A stretch of 5,486 nucleotides of DNA. It comes from Candidatus Heimdallarchaeota archaeon (GTDB lineage: Archaea > Asgardarchaeota > Heimdallarchaeia > Heimdallarchaeales > Heimdallarchaeaceae). Made by a program: the position numbers and the translations under genes. Location of the stretch: positions 1 through 5,486 of the forward strand of contig DAOVRE010000129.1 of NCBI GenBank assembly GCA_030628305.1, written 5' to 3'. This document shows, in pieces, positions 1 through 4,128 of this stretch (its first letter is position 1; each line of letters starts with the position of its first letter). Below the pieces are notes generated by a model. The model made no database searches, had not been told where the DNA came from, and saw only the letters and a program-made list of their open reading frames with translations.

Positions 1-320
1 ATTGTTTTAGATAGGAAGTGGATAGGAGGTAGAATGAGCAATATTGCTAATGACATGATGAAGGTTGTAAAATTCCATATCGCAAAATTGAAATTAACAG
101 AGCCTCTACTTCCTGCAGAATTTCCATTTGTTATTGTAATTGCCCCACCATCAGCATTAACAGTAATTGATACTGACATGAAGCCTCCACTAGCAGTAGC
201 AGCTATTGATATTGACATGATGAAAATTATTGCCGATATCAATATTATTGATATGAACACTTTTTTTCTGGAATTTATCAGATTTGTTCTGTTTGATGCA
301 AACATATTTCTAGTATTCAT
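1..320 (-). CDS. Small secreted or membrane-anchored protein, partial (runs off left edge)
   Basis: I do not recognise this protein. Reading the minus strand from an ATG at 320 gives 106 codons without a stop up to the window edge, so the C-terminus is missing. Residues 1-20 are polar and basic (ending SRKK). Residues 21-39 form a hydrophobic helix rich in Ile, followed by AATA-SGG, which could be a signal-peptidase site near residue 43 or an uncleaved anchor. Residues 44-83 are rich in Ser, Gly, Asn and Thr and alternate like beta strands (for example SVSITV and AITITNG), with one N-glycosylation sequon at N83-F-T85. Residues 84-103 form a second membrane helix containing PP, followed by SKT. 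The start is favoured by a GGAG 8 bases upstream and by the 5-bp gap to the stop of the winged-helix gene at 326, so the two are probably one operon. A plus-strand reading frame across the same bases is treated as a shadow. Existence is fairly sure; function is unknown. Confidence 0.72.
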   Translation of the reverse strand, partial: MNTRNMFASNRTNLINSRKKVFISIILISAIIFIMSISIAATASGGFMSVSITVNADGGAITITNGNSAGSRGSVNFNFAIWNFTTFIMSLAILLILPPIHFLSKT

Positions 321-325
321 TTTTT

Positions 326-739
326 TTACTCCAAGACATCTTCTATTACTTCTAGATATTTTTCGCCATACTTTTGTGCTAAATCTATCATGCTTTTTAG
401 GAGAGGATTTTCGTGATTTAATCTTATACTTGCCACTTTTGGTGTAAGTTTATCCAGGAATATCAAATCTCTTTCTTGAAGATCATCTAATATTCCTCTG
501 TATATCGTTCGCGCCTTTAGAGAATAACCAAGTAACATCGAAAGCTGTGTTGCTGTTACAGCTTTAGGGTATTGATGTGCTAATACTAAGATTGCTCTAA
601 TTTTGTTTGAACCAAGGGTACTCAATAGAAGCAGCAAATCATAGTTATGTTTCTCTGCATTCATCTTTGTAAATGATGCTATTCCTAGCGCACTTATAAC
701 TTCTTTTACTGCAATATAGCCATTTTTGTGTATGGACAT
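326..739 (-). CDS. Winged helix-turn-helix transcriptional regulator
   Basis: A 137-residue protein that probably acts as a cytosolic DNA-binding regulator. After a short N-terminal stretch (1-40) with a Leu-rich run, residues about 43-108 fit a winged HTH: helix 1 (SNKIRAILVLAHQYP), helix 2 (TATQLSMLLGYS), recognition helix (KARTIYRGILDDLQERDLI), then a two-strand wing ending in ASIRLNHENP. The C-terminal helix (113-136, rich in Leu, Lys and Glu) could mediate dimerisation. The layout is like ArsR/TrmB/MarR-type archaeal regulators, but I cannot assign a family or ligand, and there is no obvious effector domain. I chose the ATG at 739. A GTG two codons upstream (745) is possible, and an in-frame TGA three codons before that GTG excludes longer forms. 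An internal ATG at 664 would also keep the whole HTH. It is followed after 5 bp by a small envelope protein and is divergent from the 7TM gene, so these are the likeliest targets, along with autoregulation. Confidence 0.85.
   Translation of the reverse strand: MSIHKNGYIAVKEVISALGIASFTKMNAEKHNYDLLLLLSTLGSNKIRAILVLAHQYPKAVTATQLSMLLGYSLKARTIYRGILDDLQERDLIFLDKLTPKVASIRLNHENPLLKSMIDLAQKYGEKYLEVIEDVLE
329..332 (-). promoter_or_regulatory. Shine-Dalgarno GGAG for the gene at 1-320
   Basis: On the minus strand GGAG lies 8 bases before the ATG at 320. It overlaps the last codon and the first base of the stop codon of the upstream winged-helix gene. This is the usual arrangement for translation of a downstream operon gene, and it supports the choice of the ATG at 320. 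Confidence 0.55.
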
Positions 740-772
740 ACACACATTTCTTCAATAGATACAAGGGTTAGC

Positions 773-783
773 TTTAAAAAATA
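773..783 (+). promoter_or_regulatory. Candidate TATA box for the 7TM gene
   Basis: TTTAAAAAATA is centred about 26 bases before the ATG at 804. This is the spacing expected for a transcript that starts at or next to the start codon. A GGAAG at 794-798, 5 bases before the ATG, would be an alternative ribosome-binding signal if transcription starts further upstream; both cannot be fully used by the same transcript. Confidence 0.4.
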
Positions 784-793
784 CTATATTAAA
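784..793 (-). promoter_or_regulatory. Candidate TATA box for the regulator operon
   Basis: On the minus strand this reads TTTAATATAG. Archaeal TATA boxes are centred about 26 bases before transcription starts, so this one predicts a start near 762 and a leader of roughly 20 bases before the ATG at 739. It interleaves with the TATA-like box of the opposing gene (773-783), so the two promoters could compete or be controlled together. Confidence 0.35.
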
Positions 794-803
794 GGAAGTT
801 TTG

Positions 804-1919
804 ATGGCATCTAACCCTTGGGAATTTTGGATCAAAATAGGACAAATAGTCATTATATTAATCATACTTGGCTATTTTTTGTATAGACGATTCCATGACA
901 AGATTCGAGGGTTTGACTGGTTTATTGGTCTTTTTTCTTTTGCTATAGTACAATCATTAATTGAGATTGCTATTTACTTCCCTACTGAATATGGTTCTTT
1001 GGATAGTAATAGTGCCATACAAGAGATTCATATTATTCCATATGCTATTGGATTGTTCATTCTATTTCTTTATACTGAACTCATCCAAAATAGCAGACCT
1101 AATAACTGGCATCTTGGTTTCATTAGTCTTCTTCTGGGGGGTTATTTAGCAGTATACTTCATTGAACTTGGATTTAACCTAGAACTAGATTTTCTGCCTG
1201 AATACCGAATTTATAGAGTTATTTTCAACGTTCTCCAAGCTTTTGTTTTAGCTCAAGCTTTCTTTGTCTTCTTGATGGATTCGATAAAAGTTGAGTATAA
1301 AAGATTGAAAAGAGTTAGTATTGTAATAGCCTCTACAATGGGTGTAGCTCTTCTATTCTCCGTCGCAAAGATTTTTGAAAGATGGACCATTCAGATTGAC
1401 CCAAGTTTGCAATTCTATGGAGCAATACCTCTTGGAATACTTTTTGGAGTTACAGCTATTGCTTTCATAGCTAATCCGTTTTATGTTTATCTTATTCCAA
1501 CAAAATTTAACAAACTCATGGTTCTAAATGAATCAGGTATTCTACTATATTCAGTTCGAATAGAGAGAGGAGAACCTAAGATAATTGAAGATACACTTCT
1601 AACAGGCACTGTTTCAGCTCTTAGGACAATCTTAGCTGAGACTACCGGTGCTCGAACAGATTTAAGAAAAATCAGTTTTAAAGACAAGAAAATGATAGTT
1701 GTTGAAGATCTAAAAAAGAAAGTTTCAACAATCGTTATTAGTGATAGTGATTCGTATATTTTGCAATTAGCCGTAAAACATTTCAATAAAGATTTTTGTA
1801 AACAATTTGCTGTTACTCTGGAAAACTTTGATGGAGCAATTAGCTCTTTTTCTGAAGCAACAAGCATAGTCCGCAGAGTTTTTCCTTTCGTCCCTCCAGA
1901 GGAGATTATTGTAGAATAG
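804..1919 (+). CDS. Seven-transmembrane protein with C-terminal longin-like cytosolic domain
   Basis: A 371-residue integral membrane protein of unknown function. Seven hydrophobic helices lie near residues 10-27, 39-59, 76-95, 103-123, 139-158, 171-191 and 207-231. Lys/Arg clusters follow helices 1 and 5 (YRRFHDK, EYKRLKR), so the N-terminus should be outside and the C-terminal domain inside. Residues about 235-363 are soluble and read as a beta hairpin (KLMVLNESGILLYSVRI), a helix (TVSALRTILAET), three strands (RKISFK, KMIVVED, STIVISD), then a helix (YILQLAVKHFNKDFCKQF). This beta-beta-alpha-beta-beta-beta-alpha order is that of longin folds (related to roadblock/LC7), which bind small GTPases or sit in membrane-trafficking proteins. 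No histidine-kinase, GGDEF or GPCR motif is visible. I chose the ATG at 804 over the TTG at 801 because of TATA spacing and codon preference. It is a single-gene unit, divergent from the regulator. Membrane topology is sure; the longin call is moderate and based on predicted strand order. Confidence 0.85.
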   Translation: MASNPWEFWIKIGQIVIILIILGYFLYRRFHDKIRGFDWFIGLFSFAIVQSLIEIAIYFPTEYGSLDSNSAIQEIHIIPYAIGLFILFLYTELIQNSRPNNWHLGFISLLLGGYLAVYFIELGFNLELDFLPEYRIYRVIFNVLQAFVLAQAFFVFLMDSIKVEYKRLKRVSIVIASTMGVALLFSVAKIFERWTIQIDPSLQFYGAIPLGILFGVTAIAFIANPFYVYLIPTKFNKLMVLNESGILLYSVRIERGEPKIIEDTLLTGTVSALRTILAETTGARTDLRKISFKDKKMIVVEDLKKKVSTIVISDSDSYILQLAVKHFNKDFCKQFAVTLENFDGAISSFSEATSIVRRVFPFVPPEEIIVE

Positions 1920-1934
1920 TTTCAGTTAAGTCAC

Positions 1935-1953
1935 TTTTTCTTTTGGTGTTTTT
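1935..1953 (+). terminator. T-tract terminator after the 7TM gene
   Basis: TTTTTCTTTT (1935-1944) and TTTTT (1949-1953) begin 16 bases after the stop codon. Archaeal RNA polymerase stops at such U-rich tracts without needing a hairpin. The three hairpins further on therefore probably lie outside the main 7TM transcript. Confidence 0.55.
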
Positions 1954-1980
1954 ATATTCAAATCTAGAAGTATCTATTAG

Positions 1981-2000
1981 TGATATATCCCCCTATATCA
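1981..2000. repeat. Inverted repeat TGATATA-N6-TATATCA
   Basis: Two perfect 7-bp arms (1981-1987 and 1994-2000) enclose TCCCCC. It is an AT-rich palindrome in the gap between two convergent genes, so it is not in the promoter of either. It is the first of three adjacent inverted repeats and could be part of a structured 3' end of the dehydrogenase transcript or a protein-binding site. Confidence 0.55.
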
Positions 2001-2003
2001 TTG

Positions 2004-2020
2004 CTGACACATTGTGTCAG
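2004..2020. repeat. 17-bp near-perfect palindrome CTGACACATTGTGTCAG
   Basis: The arms CTGACACA and TGTGTCAG are exact reverse complements around one central T. As DNA this is a typical dimeric-operator shape; as RNA it would form a 7-bp stem with a 3-base loop. It begins 4 bases after the previous inverted repeat. Its position between convergent gene ends does not suit repression of a visible gene, so an RNA 3'-end structure or an unseen transcript is at least as likely. Confidence 0.6.
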
Positions 2021-2045
2021 GATAATCCACCAGCAGAGCTTTATA

Positions 2046-2066
2046 GGGAGGGTTTGCTACCCTTCC
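2046..2066 (+). repeat. Stem-loop, GGGAGGGT / ACCCTTCC with 5-base loop
   Basis: Positions 2046-2053 pair with 2059-2066 over 8 base pairs, one of them G-U, around loop TTGCT. The pairing is complete only for plus-strand RNA; on the minus strand the same position becomes an A-C mismatch. It is G+C-rich compared with its surroundings. No T-run follows it on either strand, so it is not a standard intrinsic terminator. Confidence 0.5.
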
Positions 2067-2083
2067 ACTCTATTCTCCAAATT

Positions 2084-3190
2084 CTATTTTTCAAAGGGAA
2101 AAACATAGTTTTCTAGTTTTAAATCATCTCTCATGAAGATTAAATCTTCTTGAATACTTCTGTTCACTGGAACGCCTTTTTCTCTTACTAATTTTTCAGC
2201 TTCGAACTCTTTTTCTCCTGCGGTATAAATTCTCTCTTCACCTGGAGCAATTGCAGATTTTCTTAGTTTTCGACATATAGCTCCTGCTACTGCTTTGAAC
2301 ACATCTAACCCAAGAAAATGTTCTGGATCGATTGCTATGAAGAAATGCCCGACATGGAAGTGTGTGTTATTACCTTCGTCATCTAATCCTGATAGTTCTT
2401 TCAAGAATTTCCCATCTTGTAGTGCAGCTGAAAGTATCTCCACAACTGTAGAATACCCGTATCCTTTATGACCCGATAATGTTTCTCCTGCTCCACCTAG
2501 TGGTAGTAAAGCAGCTTCTTTGTTGACAAAGTCTTTCAACAGCTGTTCTGCATCAGTTTTATAATTGCCATCTTTTCCTATTACAAGTCCATCAGCTAGA
2601 GGTTCTCCTGTTCTTGCACTGATTTCTACTTTCCCTCTTTGAATGATCGATGTAGCACAATCTAGAACAAATGGAAATTCTTCATTTGATGGAAAACCAA
2701 AAGTCAGAGGATTAGTACCTAACATTGGTTCAACTCCGAAAGTCGGAGCAACAGCTGGACGAGCATTTGTCCCTGTTATTCCTATACATCCCTCTTTTAT
2801 CGCCATTAGGGGATAATAGCCAGCTATCCCATAATGGGTGCTATTTCTGACAACAGCCATTCCTAATCCGTATTTTTTCGCTTTTTCTATCGCTAGTTTC
2901 ATTGCATTGTAAGAGATAAAATGCCCATTTCCATGATTTCCTTCTATGACAACGGCTGCATCTTGATTCTTTATAATTTCAAACTTACTCACTTTGTGTT
3001 GTCCACCTTTAACTCTAACGTAATAGTATCTGAGACGCTGAACTCCATGTGATCTTATCCCTCTTAAATCAGATTCTATCAAAATATCTGCACTTACTTG
3101 GGCTTCTTCTACTGGATATCCTAAACCTACAAAAACATCCTTCATAAAACTATGAAGAATCTTAACGGGAACATACTCTTCTGCTGTCAT
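2084..3190 (-). CDS. LDH2-family NAD(P)-dependent 2-hydroxyacid (malate/L-lactate/sulfolactate) dehydrogenase
   Basis: A 368-residue, full-length member of the LDH2/MDH2 oxidoreductase family (Pfam Ldh_2), which is cytosolic, usually dimeric, and not related to Rossmann-fold LDH. Enzymes of this family interconvert 2-hydroxy- or imino acids and their oxo forms with NAD(P). Family landmarks are visible: D41-L-R-G-x-R-S-H48-G with the catalytic His48, R115-N-S-T-H119-Y-G-I-A-G-Y-Y, T141-N-A-R-P, G158-T-N-P-L, L176-D-C-A-T-S, and the cofactor-binding H241-K-G-Y-G. Archaeal relatives include malate dehydrogenase and L-sulfolactate dehydrogenase (ComC, coenzyme M pathway); bacterial ones act on ureidoglycolate, diketogulonate or piperideine-2-carboxylate. 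Neighbours give no pathway clue, so the substrate stays open and I give no symbol. The ATG at 3190 gives the normal N-terminus (AEEYVPVKILHSF); there is no Shine-Dalgarno. It is divergent from the nucleotidyltransferase and convergent with the 7TM gene. Confidence 0.95.
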   Translation of the reverse strand: MTAEEYVPVKILHSFMKDVFVGLGYPVEEAQVSADILIESDLRGIRSHGVQRLRYYYVRVKGGQHKVSKFEIIKNQDAAVVIEGNHGNGHFISYNAMKLAIEKAKKYGLGMAVVRNSTHYGIAGYYPLMAIKEGCIGITGTNARPAVAPTFGVEPMLGTNPLTFGFPSNEEFPFVLDCATSIIQRGKVEISARTGEPLADGLVIGKDGNYKTDAEQLLKDFVNKEAALLPLGGAGETLSGHKGYGYSTVVEILSAALQDGKFLKELSGLDDEGNNTHFHVGHFFIAIDPEHFLGLDVFKAVAGAICRKLRKSAIAPGEERIYTAGEKEFEAEKLVREKGVPVNRSIQEDLIFMRDDLKLENYVFPFEK

Positions 3191-3223
3191 TTTTATCGAT
3201 ATTTACATCAAAAACTCTTCAGT

Positions 3224-3234
3224 CTTAAATTTTA
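3224..3234 (-). promoter_or_regulatory. Candidate TATA box for the dehydrogenase
   Basis: The minus strand reads TAAAATTTAAG, centred about 39 bases before the ATG at 3190. With the usual archaeal spacing, transcription would start near 3203 and leave a leader of about 13 bases. This agrees with the absence of a ribosome-binding site. Confidence 0.35.
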
Positions 3235-3278
3235 CCTAATGATTTGCTTTCTAAGCAATGAATAGTGTTTCAAAAAGC

Positions 3279-3296
3279 TTTAAAGTGTTTAAAGTG
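3279..3296 (+). promoter_or_regulatory. Tandem 9-bp repeat TTTAAAGTG x2, likely containing the TATA box of the nucleotidyltransferase gene
   Basis: TTTAAAGTG occurs twice back to back with no mismatch (3279-3287, 3288-3296). The first TTTAAA is centred about 26 bases before the ATG at 3307, which fits a leaderless transcript, and it is preceded by an A-rich stretch that could act as the TFB-recognition element. The second copy would lie at roughly -19 to -11, between the TATA box and the start, where a bound repressor would block transcription. It could also simply be a slippage duplication. Confidence 0.5.
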
Positions 3297-3306
3297 AGTT
3301 CTATCT

Positions 3307-4128
3307 ATGTATCCAGTTGAAAAATTCACTAACTTACCAAAACATCAAGCACTTATCGATAAAGCAGTTGAGGTTTTGAAACAAGATTCCAGAGTTAAAG
3401 GAATTTTCGTCTCTGGCTCTAAGAAAGCAGATGAATTTTCAGATATAGATTTTGGTATCCTTTGCACAGCAGAAGACTTTGATTCTTTGAAGAAAGATAG
3501 ATTAGAAACAGCAAAGAAAATAGGTGAAATCAAAGCTGAATCTATGTCAGTTTTCCCTTCAGTTTATGTTGTTTTCTACGAAGCTGATGAAATTAAAATA
3601 GATTTTTCGTGGGAAGTTTTACCGAGGGAAATAAGACCGGATCATGCCCACATAACTAATCTTTACGACCCTGAAGGTCACATAGCAGCTATTATCGAAA
3701 AAGCTTGGCAAATGGATTGGGATATCAATGAGGAGGAATTAAGACATAATATCAAACACTTTCATATTGGTCTCAGTTATACTGTTCTGAAACTAGCTAG
3801 AGGAGAATTATGGGATGCTTATGATTGTGTAGACTTCTACAGAAAATATTTGGTCAAATTTGAAGATATGCTTGCTCAAAGAAAACCTGAAAATTATCGT
3901 CGATTAGAACAGAAACTTGATGAGAAGAGAATGAAATTGCTAGAGAAAGCTATTCCTAAAGATTTGTCTAGAGAAGAACTTTTCAGAACTATGGATGTTA
4001 TATTGGAATATTTCGATACTTATCTAATAGAGAGAATCAGAATACTAGATCTTTATCCTGATGAGCAAGCAAAACGGATGCTAGAGTATTATCAAAGGAA
4101 AAAGAAAGAGATTTTGCATCTCGATTAG
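3307..4128 (+). CDS. Stand-alone nucleotidyltransferase of the pol-beta/MNT type, antibiotic-adenylyltransferase-like
   Basis: A 273-residue soluble protein. The N-terminal half has the nucleotidyltransferase signature: V35-S-G37-S38, then S45-D46-x-D48-F-G-I-L, with a third carboxylate at D99 in a strand (EIKIDFSW). These three Asp residues bind the metals that let such enzymes move a nucleotide from NTP to a substrate. A conserved-looking L-Y-D-P-E-G stretch follows at 119-124. From about 140 to the end the protein is helical and charged (possible HEPN- or kanamycin-nucleotidyltransferase-like helical domain), ending in a Lys-rich tail. The architecture resembles aminoglycoside and lincosamide nucleotidyltransferases, but the family is broad and the substrate cannot be read from sequence. 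The usual GGSxARG is reduced to SGSKKAD. The ATG at 3307 has a TATA box at leaderless distance and no clear Shine-Dalgarno. The stop codon overlaps that of the opposing hydrolase gene. Confidence 0.88.
   Translation: MYPVEKFTNLPKHQALIDKAVEVLKQDSRVKGIFVSGSKKADEFSDIDFGILCTAEDFDSLKKDRLETAKKIGEIKAESMSVFPSVYVVFYEADEIKIDFSWEVLPREIRPDHAHITNLYDPEGHIAAIIEKAWQMDWDINEEELRHNIKHFHIGLSYTVLKLARGELWDAYDCVDFYRKYLVKFEDMLAQRKPENYRRLEQKLDEKRMKLLEKAIPKDLSREELFRTMDVILEYFDTYLIERIRILDLYPDEQAKRMLEYYQRKKKEILHLD
4094..4110 (-). terminator. T-rich tract likely ending the hydrolase transcript inside the neighbouring gene
   Basis: Read on the minus strand this is CTCTTTCTTTTTCCTTT, starting 15 bases past the hydrolase stop codon at 4125. 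There is no intergenic space, so the best T-tract for termination lies within the last codons of the convergent nucleotidyltransferase gene, where it encodes its Lys-rich tail. Confidence 0.4.

Larger units (their letters stand above)
762..820. repeat. Perfect 10-bp inverted repeat flanking the 7TM gene start
   Basis: CAAGGGTTAG at 762-771 is the exact reverse complement of CTAACCCTTG at 811-820, with 39 bp between. The left arm sits at the predicted transcription start of the regulator operon. The right arm lies in codons 3-6 of the 7TM gene (Ser-Asn-Pro-Trp). The spacer holds both candidate TATA boxes, the GGAAG and the ATG. It could be a pair of operator half-sites, or an mRNA stem burying the ribosome-binding region if transcription starts upstream of 762. 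In AT-rich DNA one such pair per window can arise by chance. Confidence 0.4.
1920..2083. other. Convergent intergenic region with no gene found
   Basis: 164 bp between the ends of the 7TM gene and the dehydrogenase gene. It holds the T-tract at its left end and three inverted repeats from 1981 to 2066. I found no coding frame with a plausible start and no tRNA-like pattern (no T-arm GGTTCRANNCC). About half of the stretch from 1981 on can be paired into hairpins. Confidence 0.6.

Noticed and set aside
34..447. Plus-strand frame of 137 codons with a strong AGGAGGT 4 bases before its ATG.
   Set aside because: It overlaps the well-supported winged-helix gene from 326 on and the minus-strand envelope-protein frame over the rest. 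Its product is a jumble of Phe, Leu and Ile without domain pattern. The good Shine-Dalgarno is the only point in its favour.
801..803. TTG as start of the 7TM gene.
   Set aside because: The next codon is ATG, which has the better distance to the TATA-like box and follows GGAAG by 5 bases.
961..1149. Short plus-strand frame in another phase within the 7TM gene.
   Set aside because: It lies wholly inside the membrane-helix coding region; its hydrophobic product is explained by T-rich codons.
1487..1867. Minus-strand frame of 126 codons inside the 7TM gene.
   Set aside because: It is a shadow of the plus-strand longin-like domain, with low-complexity Ser/Val/Ile content and no start signal or family resemblance.
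1920..2083. Possible tRNA or other known RNA in the hairpin-rich gap.
   Set aside because: No acceptor stem pairing across about 70-90 bases and no T-arm consensus could be found; only separate small hairpins are visible.
3345..3533. Minus-strand frame of 62 codons within the nucleotidyltransferase gene.
   Set aside because: It lies opposite the catalytic motif region of a clear gene and has no start signal.
3307..4128. MNT/HEPN toxin-antitoxin module.
   Set aside because: Only one gene is present, with its own promoter and a long fused helical domain; the adjacent genes are a dehydrogenase and a convergent hydrolase.
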